From contig NCSJ02000418.1 in assembly GCA_002812745.2 (NCBI GenBank), forward strand, positions 1 to 34,286: a DNA stretch of 34,286 bases. The letters are read 5' to 3'. Under the pieces are notes generated by a model that was not told the DNA's origin, searched no databases, and saw only the letters and a program-made list of their open reading frames with translations. How positions within the stretch are numbered: the stretch's first letter is position 1; each line of letters opens with the position of its first letter. The DNA comes from Scytalidium lignicola. Lineage: Eukaryota; Ascomycota; Leotiomycetes. Of this stretch, positions 20,413 through 30,415 are shown piece after piece. A program made the translations under genes and the position numbers.

Positions 20413-21512
20413 GATTGGAAAGCTTCAAATATCGGCGTACTCGTTCAATAGCCTAGTATGGCGTAGAGTGTCTTGATTGAAATGACTTTCTTGTTATGCG
20501 AATGGTTATATTTGATTTTGATGAGCTTGTAATTTTGTTTGGTTTTGGTTTGCTCTTCATTGTGGGGCACACGTGAACCTTAGGCAATAAAGATTTAGGG
20601 TATCCCCTCGGACCCACAGGCCAAATTGGCCTATTTTAGCGTTGTTGCCTCAAATTTATACACATTTTCACTGGTGCGCTAGTGTTAATCAGAGGCTTTA
20701 ACTGGATAATATCCTTGAATACAAATTTTAGCCTTACAAACTTTAAGCGAGTGGGCACATCCGATGTCAGTGCAATCCGGAGGATTTAGGTAAGTGGCCG
20801 GAGGATTTAAGTATACCCAAGATTTACTTACAAAACTTCAAACAACAGAAAATGATGACAAGAGAAGTCTAGAGTGAAAATTGTTTTATGTTGAAAGATC
20901 ATGTGATTCCTCCCAACAAATCATCCGGTTTTCAGCTTAAATGTTAATATCTGAGCAGTGAAATCAACCCAAACGGGCCAGTCACCAAGCGAGGTTCATT
21001 GATATATATAGATCGGAGCTTCCAACAACGTCACAATATCTCATTATTTAGAGAATTCACTTAATAGAATTTGAATATGTGGACAAGTTCCAGTGGCGTA
21101 ATGCGGAAACCAATTCTCGTAGGCAGATGTGTATTGGGTAACTAACTCCGAAAACTTTAGAACTTGGAGCCATTGTTCGTAAAGTTATCGGNAAAAAAAA
21201 TGTGTGGGGTTACATAAAATTTATAAGGCATCCATGCCGCAGAACACTAACAGGCACGAGTTAATTACATATAACACTTCTTGGTTGGGAATAACTGACA
21301 GCCTCATGTCTTCTTTAGGCAGGTGTCATTATTTCCAACAGACCACCTCACATCCCAACTCCGATCACAAACATGCCAGACAGTATCTCATCTTATATCT
21401 ACAAGCCTCAGAGAGGTTTGCCATAATATACTCTCAACTGCAAGAATAGCCTCATAGCTCTATACATAGAAAGAGGGGATAAATTTTCACAAACACCGTT
21501 CTAGAGCAGACA
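20413..21512. other. Divergent intergenic region
   Basis: It lies between the start of the 856-residue gene (minus) and the start of the UstYa-like gene (plus), so it probably holds both promoters. It contains a 15-bp palindrome AGGCCAAATTGGCCT (20618-20632) and a 12-bp direct repeat pair (20777, 20798). The small plus frame at 21204-21449 has no motif and no repeated Kex2-type core. An N is at 21192. Confidence 0.45.
20777..20809. promoter_or_regulatory. Direct repeat pair CCGGAGGATTTA, candidate binding sites
   Basis: CCGGAGGATTTA occurs at 20777-20788 and again at 20798-20809, 21 bp apart start to start (about two helical turns), each followed by a GGTA/AGTA-like end. It lies in a divergent promoter region. 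CGG triplets are typical of fungal zinc-cluster regulator sites. No factor can be named. Confidence 0.35.
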
Positions 21513-22437
21513 ATGGCAACAATCTTGCCCCAAGGCACCCGTTACCAACAATTAAGTCAGACGGGTGATGAATCAGCAACAAGGGGTAAAGAGTTTTTAA
21601 GAACAAAAGCTACGGAAATATTTAGCAAATCATTCACTTTAAGGGACCTCACACTTTTTCACACCATTGTTTTTGGAGTATATATCACAAGTATCCTTAT
21701 CATCTGGAGCAAACCAGTTTCCAATCAATCTTGTATCAACAAACTCTCAACTGCGTGCAATATTGCATTCCTAAGCATTCCACCCTTATGGCTCCATCTC
21801 CTTTATTGATTTACTTCTCATAGCTCCTGCACTTACTTCGGTCACATACCAATCTCCGCACCATTTTGATGCCGAAATTGTGCAAAAGAACAAATATCGC
21901 GGCTATCTAACGGCAGAAATTGATGAAGCGTGGCGATCAATCGGCATCGAGACACCAGCTATTAGACTTTTTGATGAAGATCTAAGGCGTCTTAACAAGA
22001 GCGACACTCCAGATAGACCACTTCACCGTCTCCCGAAAGAACTTGGAGGCGGTTACCTTGCTATGCTAGAAGTATTCCATCTCTTACACTGTCTAGGTAG
22101 CTTAAGGAAAGCGATGGATAAGGAATACTACATCAAAGAATGGGAAGGGGTAGGAGAAAATGCTATCAGAGTGCATAATGGTTAGCTTCACAACAATTTT
22201 TATTTACTCATCAAAGCTAATACAGTATCAAAAACGGAACACTGCATTGATATTCTTCGTGAATCAATCATGTGCAACAGCGACGTAACGCCTATTACGT
22301 TCTATGATAATATTCTCATGCCGGAACGAAAGTTACCCATGCCTGATTTCAACACACTGCATACACGTCGAGACTTCGAGCACATTCTCGAGTGGAACGC
22401 CAATAATGAAAGGACTGTCCAATGGGATAAGATTTGA
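21513..22437 (+). CDS. UstYa-like (DUF3328) family protein
   Basis: Modelled as exons 21513-21732, 21824-22180 and 22226-22437 (789 nt, 262 aa, within the usual family size). A membrane segment near residues 47-66 (LFHTIVFGVYITSILIIW) follows a short cytosolic N-terminus, the standard UstYa layout. The first conserved motif HxxHC is clear (EVFHLLHCLGSLRKAM). The second is HCIDILRESIMCNSDVTP, but the first His of HxxHC is Lys (KTEHC). Family members help oxidise or cyclise fungal peptides (ustiloxin-type pathways). Intron 2 (GTTAGC...ACAG, 45 bp) is good. Intron 1 is ambiguous: the in-frame donor at 21733 removes a CINKLS-like stretch that the family normally keeps, while the donor at 21755 keeps it but shifts the frame. 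The gene converges on an SDR gene 171 bp away. Confidence 0.7.
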
Positions 22438-22608
22438 TTAGACTTCGGAGGAAAGGAGTCGATCGGACGGTAGGTGCGGCTATGATTACCACCATTATTT
22501 AGTTTTGCAGATGATAGATATATGTTAGTACAAGGGTAAACTATTCGCAATTGTAGAATGAGTATATCAAGATTTTCCAGTATACCAAACACACCAAAGT
22601 TTATAGAA

Positions 22609-23645
22609 TCAATACATAGCCATCTTGCCCCCATCAGCAGTTACCATTGATCCATGAACATAGCTAGACATGGAGCTACTCAGAAATACACATATATCTG
22701 CGATCTCCTCTGGAAGCGCCAATCGACCCAACGGAGGATCCTCCACGGAACACTTAACTTTCGTATTTTCCACTGATACCTCCTCCATAGCCTGACGTCT
22801 TTGAAGCATCGGTGTCTCCACTATTCCAGGACAAACTGCGTTGATGCGAATATTATACTTACCATAATCAATTGCAAAAGCTCTTGTGACACCCACCACG
22901 GCATGTTTAGATGCTATATACGGCATTATGTTTGGAATCACAGAGAGTCCGCAGACGAAAGCCATATTGACTATACTTCCTCTCTGTGCTCGTCGGCCAT
23001 CAAATGTTGAAGAGGTCACTGTGACAGGCTGGTCTAGCATTGCCTTTATCTCAGACTGCATGCAAAGAAGAAGGCCGCGTGAGTTTATCGATTGTATCCT
23101 ATCGTATTCGGAAATCGAGTAGTCGGCGGCGAGGGAACGGGCACCACAAGAGACCTAGCATTGATTAATCGCCTTCTTACTTGGCTTGCAAACAAATCAC
23201 TGGTTTATTAAGATTTATCCTTACTCCCGCAATATTCGCCGCTTTAGGTAAGATATACAGGATTAGCATGTAGATTGAAAAAGCCATCCAGCTTAGACGC
23301 ATCTTAAAACTTACCATATTGAAGTCCTCCAAAATTATTCATCGTGGACCTTACCATGCTCTCCACGGATTCTGGATCGGAGACATCAACTATCATTTCT
23401 AACACTTTGACTTCGGGGTTGCATTCCTTAACGCGCTCGGTGGTTTTTCTTAGTCCTTCCGGATTCAAGTCCGCAATACTGAGGTTGCTGCATCCAGCTT
23501 GCGCATAAGCTACTGCAGTAGCCTGTCCAATACCCGAGCCTTGGGTATCATCATTAATAATAGTCTAGGAAATTTGGAGGGGCTCTATTGAATATGACGC
23601 CATACCTGTACCAGTAATCAATGCTGTTCCATTTAACAATGTCAT
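22609..23645 (-). CDS. Short-chain dehydrogenase/reductase, four exons, catalytic Ser replaced by Phe
   Basis: Exons on the minus strand are 23645-23606, 23539-23315, 23241-23225 (17 nt) and 23154-22609, total 828 nt, 275 aa. All introns are GT-AG (66, 73 and 70 bp). The cofactor motif is ITGTGSGIG (residues about 10-18). SIADLN after the second strand, with its Asp, suggests NAD(H) preference. The active-site Tyr and Lys are present in YIASK, and the structural CPGIVETPM and ADGG blocks follow. The catalytic Ser, 13 residues before the Tyr, is Phe (NMAFVCG where NMASVCG or NISS is expected; codon 22957-22959 reads TTC on the coding strand). It probably belongs to one biosynthetic module with the adjacent UstYa-like gene. 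Activity is doubtful unless the substitution is tolerated. Confidence 0.8.
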
Positions 23646-24210
23646 GTTTAACTATAATAATTCCAGAGTAAAGACGTTAATGAAGAGTTTTGTTTCAATA
23701 GGAACTGGTTCCATATGCGGGGTAAAGCTCCTAGCTCTTTTATATTTTGGGTTATTGAGCGACGGAATCTGAATCTCAAAGCTTACTCGAGTTTCGGAAG
23801 TTCGGAATTGGTATTATTTTAACTACCCATATCCAGTCCTCGGAAACACCATTTGCCGTCAGTTTAGCTCCAGGAATAGCTACCATCGGATTAGCGACTG
23901 TGCTGTATTACAGATTGCTGGTGTGCATCATGTTCAAATCCGTATATTTTTTCAATATTAAACGTACCAAAACTACCGTGCTGTTATACCGTGCCACGAT
24001 ATTAACTAAGTCATATTGTCTGGTGGATAGAATGATCAGATTTAACTTTGCTATGATAAATTAGGACACACAATCAATTGGAACACCGAATTTCTCTGCG
24101 CTACTTAGCATGGATTTAAACTTGAAGTAAAGTTGCATTAATACCGGGTTCTTTCCTGGTAGCCCAGGGTAGCAGTTTGATCTTCATGACGTTATCCAGC
24201 AGGATCAATA

Positions 24211-24370
24211 CATACGGTACTGTAGAGGTGCCGTATTCAATTAGGACAGCCACTTCTAAATATACAGTAGCATTATTCAGTGGCTGGCGGTAACTTAATG
24301 GTAATTTTATGGTTAATCGCTCAGGCTGATTTTGAGCCGTGGAGCTAACTTCATACGGTACTGTAAGAGG
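24211..24370. repeat. Direct repeat pair CATACGGTACTGTA
   Basis: CATACGGTACTGTA followed by GAGG occurs at 24211-24228 and, with one added A (CATACGGTACTGTAAGAGG), at 24352-24370. The spacing is 141 bp. This may be remnants of a small repeat or of a duplicated element end. Confidence 0.55.
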
Positions 24371-25441
24371 AAAATGTAACGCTGTACGTCCGTACAGTGA
24401 CTCGAGTGAGCATTGTCAGCACTAGAGAGTGGATCACTCGTTTAGAATGCGATGTGCAGTAGTAGTACTGTAACATTTTTTCTTAAATTAGAATTCCTTG
24501 GTACTGTATTATTCAGTGTACGGGCTGGATTTGGATTTGCCGACCGTTGTTGCTTTGTGTTGAAAAACGTCTGCATTGTTAATATTAACGTAATTCTCTA
24601 ACTGTTTGTTAGCATCGGAATTGCAAAGGGAAGGGAATTAGCTTTAGGACACTGATATGAAATTAAGGACGGTTCGTTGGTAGTTAGTTTGCTGATTTCT
24701 TGTGCAAGATTGCTGTTAATATATTCATCAAGGCTGTCGTTATCATTCATCGAGCGATCGATAGCTGTGCTTTGCTACCGAACAGAATTTCGGAGCTTCG
24801 GGCTTAGAGAGTGGCGCACCGTGGAGCACTTGGTGTCTAAGAGGAGCAGTTGAATTACGCCAGCAAATTGTTCGGAATTCTCATCATCTCGAGCCCATCA
24901 ACAGGTTTCTCTTGGTGGGAATTTTGTAGTCTAGTAAGCTACCTTGAACAAAATGTATCTCTTGCTCTTACAGATAATTTCTCTTCGGCAAAGGACTAAT
25001 CAGTATCACTAACTGAATTCTTGGTAATTGTACTATGATATTAAGAAGACATGGAAATTCACGATACTGAATTACCAAAAAAATCTCTTATTATATGCCT
25101 AAAACATTTTCCCTATTTTAGAAAAATTCTGTGAGACCTTAAAATCACTCGGGGACACGCGATGTTGAAATAAGCTAATAATAGCAAATGCCACTCCCCC
25201 ATTAGGTTCGGTCCGATGCTCTGGAAAGTGCCGCGAAGGGCTGAAGGAGAGAGGATAACAAATGTAACGAATTGGTAGGAGAACGCGTCAACCATTAGGC
25301 AAAATGACAGTCGCAAAATGACATTCCCACCTACATTACAGAAAAAAAGGGGGCCTAGCCGGCTCCCACAATACTAACTCTCCTCACTTCTTTCTCCTCT
25401 CTCTCATCCATCGTCCCTCATAGGATCTACGAGTACCTCAC

Positions 25442-25448
25442 TATATAG
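25442..25448 (+). promoter_or_regulatory. TATA-like element (TATATAG)
   Basis: TATATAG lies 69 bp before the ATG at 25511. It is set in a pyrimidine-rich leader (TTTCTCCTCTCTCTC upstream and further CT runs downstream), a common fungal core-promoter layout. Confidence 0.45.
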
Positions 25449-25510
25449 CCGTTTCCCGTCTTCCTTTCATACTAAAGCTGAGAAACCCCAATCCCTAAAA
25501 AACTATTGCA

Positions 25511-27694
25511 ATGGTCCAGAAAGAGGATCATGGGAAACCAATGCTTCTTCCTGCGACTGACACCAAAGTCGGTCCCGGAATTGCAGTATTTGAGCCTGAC
25601 ATGATCGGGACTATACCCCCATCAGCCCCAGGTCAACCTCCGCGGCCACTTCAACGTTTCGTTTTCCGCGGTACAGTGGGTATATTATGTCCACTTGCTC
25701 TAGCAATATATTATATCTGGACATACGTGTACTGGCTATCTCCCTCAAGTCATCCAACCGTCTATTGGGGTGGATCGGTCCCGAATGCAAAGTTTATTTC
25801 ATGGTCTTGGTTTATTCTAGGTGCCATCGGACCAAATATCTCTCTCTATTCACTGGCGGGCGCGGAAGCAAGCATGCTTATGACCACTCGATGGCGTGCG
25901 AAGAACACCTTGCAGATCCTGACACACTGCGACCGATCGTGGGGTCGTCTATCAGCCTGGAAGCTCCTGGGGACCACCGTAATCAACCGGTTCTCTAGGA
26001 AGAAGACGACACGAGTTCCGTTGACTCCACTATGGATGCTTCTATTTCTTCTGAGCAATTTATCATGGTCTTTTGTATTATCGGGACTGACTCTGAAGAC
26101 GGGACAGGCCTATTTTCGAGGAACGGCAGCAGGTGCGAATGTTCTTGGGCTTGATGCTACAGATTTCGATCAGAGGGATACCCTGACATTTATGACAAGT
26201 GTACTTCACCGCTGGCAGCTCGGGACGGAGCCTGTTCTTCCACTAGCAGGATCTTTACTGGCTGAAGAGGGGAGCAACTTGACGAATGTATCACTATTAT
26301 CGCCAAACACGCTGCCGCCAGATACGCAAGGGCATATTTTTCTTTCCCCGCAAGCAAGTGTGCCTGTCACTGGGAGTGCATGGGGTTTATCTCTGCGATA
26401 TAACTGCACAGAGATCCAGAGACTTGAAGACTTCACTATTCTCAGTAAACGAAATGCGTCGAACAAGGGCATCCAGTTGGTGCAGAACATTCCAGAGGAT
26501 CATGGATGCTATAACGTTTTCGATGATTCATGGATATGCGTGCAAAATCAGACCCTGGGAGCTGTTCAGGGCGGCCTGCTGTCAAACATACACGCATGGA
26601 TGGAAGTCGGTGCCAACATCCAGCGAAACAGCACAGGCCCCGGATACCCTAGCACTTACGCCTCCTCTCAATCTCCCGGATTAGATTATGAAGACGTCCT
26701 GGAGGTTCTCTTATGGGAGAGCATTGCAAAAGGTTCGGGTGGCCAGGGCATCGGCGTCCAAAACCCCGTTTCTGGCATACAAGAACTACATGTCGATGAG
26801 GATGGGACCCCGATGGATGCTGTTGGCGTAAGGTGTACTTCCTATTCGGCCGTTGGGGACGCTCTCGTAAATGGCGTGGCCGGCAGATTCGCCGACTTTC
26901 ATCGACACGATGCAATTTCTGGTTCCGAAAAAGTGACGCCAGGTATACCGACCAATCTTGTAACTGGCATTTTGATTACGAATGCCTCCGATGTTGAGGC
27001 TGCGAATGAGATCCCTGGAAATGGGGGGAAACGAGGAAATATCCGGCGCCTCGGAGTTGGTGTTTCACAGCTCTTCTTCCTAGATAACTACCTTTACCAG
27101 TATGACCAGTTCTCAGACTGGATCTCACCGTTGTTCTCTTCAGCCGGATTTACAACTATCACCCAGAACAACCCCGCCGCGATCCCTGGTTTTACCAACT
27201 ATGCCAGCGTTCTCCAGGCTTCTGACCTGCAGCGATCGATCTTACTTGCTTATAAGTCATATGCTTTGCAAGCAATATATAACGGCGATGATGGTCTACT
27301 TCACGATAATGAGATCTGGCAAAGTCCTAATCTTACTACTGCGAATTTATTGCCAATCTTAGATAAAAACGCGGGAGGGATCCCTCCTCTCCTCGTTCTG
27401 ATTCTCATGTGTCTTTGGGCGGCGGGCTGCGCGATTTTGTGTGCTTTATACGGCTTGCGGAAACGTTGGTCAGAGAGGTTGGATGGATATAGCCTCTTTT
27501 GTTTTGGTGTGGATGCTGCACAGAATGACCCGGCTTTGAAGGCTCATATATCTGTTATGGACGACCCCCAGGACTCGGAAACTCTTGTTATGCTCCCAGG
27601 GCTCGTTGGAGATTCTCAAGCAGACAATTACCATGTTGGACATATCACGTTGGTGGATCGAGACGTCGCTGACTCCACCAGAAGCTATGGGTAA
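25511..27694 (+). CDS. Multi-pass membrane glycoprotein, fungal hypothetical
   Basis: A single intact 727-residue frame with a clean leader (GCAATGG). Hydrophobic segments are near residues 54-75 (GILCPLALAIYYIW), 97-118, 172-193 (LWMLLFLLSNLSWSFVLSG) and 636-660 (LLVLILMCLWAAGCAILCAL). The long region between segments 3 and 4 (about 440 residues) has several N-glycosylation sequons (NLTN, NCTE, NASN, NQTL, NSTG, NLTT) and Cys residues, so it is probably extracytosolic. A cytosolic tail of about 65 residues follows YGLRKRW. The layout resembles large uncharacterised membrane proteins common in Pezizomycotina. No catalytic or transport motif was recognised. The frame is intact and codon use looks ordinary, so it is probably expressed. 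Confidence 0.75.
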   Translation: MVQKEDHGKPMLLPATDTKVGPGIAVFEPDMIGTIPPSAPGQPPRPLQRFVFRGTVGILCPLALAIYYIWTYVYWLSPSSHPTVYWGGSVPNAKFISWSWFILGAIGPNISLYSLAGAEASMLMTTRWRAKNTLQILTHCDRSWGRLSAWKLLGTTVINRFSRKKTTRVPLTPLWMLLFLLSNLSWSFVLSGLTLKTGQAYFRGTAAGANVLGLDATDFDQRDTLTFMTSVLHRWQLGTEPVLPLAGSLLAEEGSNLTNVSLLSPNTLPPDTQGHIFLSPQASVPVTGSAWGLSLRYNCTEIQRLEDFTILSKRNASNKGIQLVQNIPEDHGCYNVFDDSWICVQNQTLGAVQGGLLSNIHAWMEVGANIQRNSTGPGYPSTYASSQSPGLDYEDVLEVLLWESIAKGSGGQGIGVQNPVSGIQELHVDEDGTPMDAVGVRCTSYSAVGDALVNGVAGRFADFHRHDAISGSEKVTPGIPTNLVTGILITNASDVEAANEIPGNGGKRGNIRRLGVGVSQLFFLDNYLYQYDQFSDWISPLFSSAGFTTITQNNPAAIPGFTNYASVLQASDLQRSILLAYKSYALQAIYNGDDGLLHDNEIWQSPNLTTANLLPILDKNAGGIPPLLVLILMCLWAAGCAILCALYGLRKRWSERLDGYSLFCFGVDAAQNDPALKAHISVMDDPQDSETLVMLPGLVGDSQADNYHVGHITLVDRDVADSTRSYG

Positions 27695-28996
27695 CCAAAA
27701 CAGTCGACTTACGCTGGCCACTAATGGTGCATTTTCACTGAGTCAAGGATAGAAAGGTGGGGCTACAAGGACAACAACAGTAATGATGATGATAATGATG
27801 ATAATGATGATTAGAAGGAGTATCTGACGCTGTTTATTCATGGGAACTTAATCCTATAGCAACGCCGTGAAGGGTTAAGTTTCCGATAGGGCATCTTAGA
27901 CTTGCTACTGGCCACGATGAACTGGCCACCAAGAAGCTATCGATCACTAAGATCCATTCAGTCCTATTCATAACAGGGACTCTTTGCTTCAGATGTGATA
28001 CTCTGACAACATTGGCCGGCGGCTAGAGAACCGAAGTCAGAATGTTCGTTGCAGCCTTTGCACTTATCTACGAGGTTTCTGGTTTTCCTTGACTCGATAT
28101 GGTGCATATGGTCAAGGGACTCAAGGGAAATAAGACTGACTCCAAGGCGTCGTCTAGCCGCCGCGTTCAACAGTACGTGAGTTGAATTCTATGCTAGTAT
28201 CCTGTTTACCGATTACTCTGCTGGAGGAGAATAAATTGCAATGAAAATAATGATCTTTTACCCCACCGAAACTTTTTTCCATGAATAAACTCNTTTTTTT
28301 AAATTAGAACTTTTAGTACTAGCCGCGGCTGCATTTCAGCCTGGCGTAGCATGGAGATGTCAACATGAGTACAAGTCATATTAAATTCGAAATCCAACAT
28401 AACATTGCTATAACCAGGCATGGGAGTTAAAATGGAAGGGAGGTTACAAAGCTTTTATTTGAATGTATTTAATACCGACTTGATAACTTCAAATCATTGT
28501 AGCTAGGTATTTTGTGACTAAATCAGTCAAATCGTGTTTGGCCAAGTACCTTTAACAGTTTGAGATTATTTTCAGGTAAACGAGTTTACATTGCTTTGCC
28601 AAATATAATAAATTATAAAGTAATTTAGAAGAATTGTGACAGAAAGTCATATTTCCTTTACGGGTAAACACATTGATTGCCAGGGGCAAAGAATTGCGGG
28701 ATTCGGCAGCGTCTGTGCCAACAACTATAAGATCCGCAGCTCAGTTCGCCTTTGTCCAAAGTTATTTTTTTAGTTTCAAAGAAGTCTACAATTTCTGTAA
28801 CTAGACATTTCATTTAAAACATTTCTGAAAAGAAAGAAGAAAAAATGAGTATGTTCAAACATTCTACTCCATTTAAACAGCAGGATGATCATGGGTTGTT
28901 GTATTACAGACCTTCAATTCAGTAAATACTTTTCAACCATATCTTTCATCTCTTGATAATAATTTTCCATCTCTGTAGTAGCACTTTCAATTAAAG
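27695..28996. other. Intergenic spacer
   Basis: Contains a GAT/AAT-type trinucleotide run at 27781-27812. A minus frame at 27964-28170 has no recognised family. 28250-29000 is AT-rich with an N at 28293. Confidence 0.4.
27781..27812. repeat. ATG/ATA trinucleotide microsatellite
   Basis: An interrupted array of ATGATGATGATA units about 90 bp after the stop codon of the membrane-protein gene, presumably in its 3' UTR. Confidence 0.8.
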
Positions 28997-30415
28997 TCAT
29001 TTTATATTCTTTCCGTAATACTTAGGATCAACTCCTAGTTTCCTCAAAAAAGCTTCTCTGTTCGTAATCGGGATGTCCCGAAAAGGCATGTGCCAGATCT
29101 TCTCAAGCCAACAGCAATAATTATAGTAGATGGTCGGGATTCACCAACTACAGCGCTTTCTCGTAACTTTAACCACTCTTCATTAACCCAGGATTTGTGC
29201 AGATCCCACTCGAATTTGCTAACATTGCCCTCCGTTACTTGGTATTCAATTCCTGTGGTCCCCTGTACCTGCTAGGCCTAGTGGTTTCCGTCTAGCTCTA
29301 GCGCTAGCTACACTTTGAAGGTTGAAGGGTCGTGGCAAGATTTCCATTTCCAATTCTAATAATGTCCACACGCTGTAATATAGCCTTTCGTTTGAGATGA
29401 TTTGGTGAGGAGGAGTAGTATCATAGCATCCTATCTCACTCTAGAAGTGGCAAAAAGGCTCTCGATGTTTAGAAGTTCTAATTCTGAACATGCCTCGTCT
29501 CGTATCTTTGATTTGCCAGCTTGACTTCTTAAGAATAATGTTCCATAAATTTTCGAGACTAAATGAGGGATCTTTTCTCAGGCATGACATTATCCACAAG
29601 AGTGCAAAATGATCAAGAGCCCCATCGTTTCTTCCTCCCCCGATATCCCCATGATACCCCATGAACCAAGATTGTTTCAAGGTACTTTGATTGTTTATTT
29701 CCGCCTGTGGAACACGCCAAAGAACTGGACAAAAATCATGGTGATGTTCATGAAGAACAATAGCTTGAAAAGCTTTCTCAATGGCAGGACAAAGGTCGGA
29801 ATGTACAAAGCTCAAACTTTTCCCTACTGGGCTGACCGTATCCCACACGGCACAAGCTTTAATACGGATGTTTGGGCGGATTATGTGCTGCAAGGTATTG
29901 AGCTTTTCACCTAAAGCCTGGACTTCATCTTTTTTCCATAAGTCGAAAAGGGTCATAAGGTAGTAAAGTCCTTTCTTCAGGAGTCCAACGCGATGAATCA
30001 GACGTGCGATACATCTAACTGTGAATGCCCCTTTTGAAAATCGAGTCAAGTATATTTCGTCCTCTGCGGAATCATAATTATGGCAAATAAACGCGTATGC
30101 TTCTAGGATATTTTCGTGAATTCCTAGTAAGTTAGTAAAAGAGAAACTTTGATTTGGGAAGAAAAATATGACGAACTGATTACGAGAGCTTGTCTTATTA
30201 TGTTTCGTCAGATTTTGAGTAATAGTTCCGATTTCAGGTTGGTAGTACACTATCTTAGGAGTGTTGTCCTGAAAGTGATGTTGATTGATGCAACGCGTTA
30301 TCAACACGTTAGTGAGAGCTGATGGGAAGATATTCTCCCTCTTTCCCGTACCATCACAGCAAATGATGAGCTTTTTCTTGGGCATATCGAAATGTGTCTG
30401 GAGTTCCCAGTTCAA
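28997..30415 (-). pseudogene. DUF2235 (Tle1-like alpha/beta-hydrolase) gene with nonsense codon, frameshifts and degenerate nucleophile elbow
   Basis: The frame opens at 30415, or more likely at the Met at 30385 (MPKKKLIICCDGTGK). A 60-bp intron at 30183-30124 (GTAATC...CTAAC...CTAG) fits the family alignment. DUF2235 signatures: LIICCDGTG, TNVLITR, KIVYYQPEIGT, AYAFICHNY, AVWDTVSPVG with the catalytic Asp, and GYHGDIGGG with the catalytic His. The nucleophile elbow, usually GFSRG, is RFSKG (Ser codon 30035-30037). A TAG at 29441-29443 ends the frame, but the same frame continues with protein-like sequence (SEIGCYDTTPPHQIISNERL...). After a G4 run (29260-29263) or a short intron another frame carries GIEYQVTEGNVSKFEWDLHK, and after a shift near 29105 a third ends with FRDIPITNREAFLRKLGVDP and a stop at 28997. 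Fungal DUF2235 proteins are numerous and mostly uncharacterised. Confidence 0.75.

Larger units (their letters stand above)
23646..25510. other. Intergenic spacer, possible decayed repeat
   Basis: No coding region was recognised. A 14-bp sequence, CATACGGTACTGTA, is present twice (24211, 24352) and related TACTGTA words recur to about 24520. An 8-bp inverted pair CAGCCACT / AGTGGCTG lies between them. The last ~150 bases are the promoter of the next gene. Confidence 0.45.

Noticed and set aside
20618..20632. Palindrome AGGCCAAATTGGCCT as an operator
   Set aside because: A single short palindrome with no second copy nearby. It could be chance, so it is mentioned only in the spacer entry.
21204..21449. 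Candidate precursor peptide for the UstYa-like gene
   Set aside because: No clear signal peptide and no tandem repeats with Lys-Arg cleavage sites.
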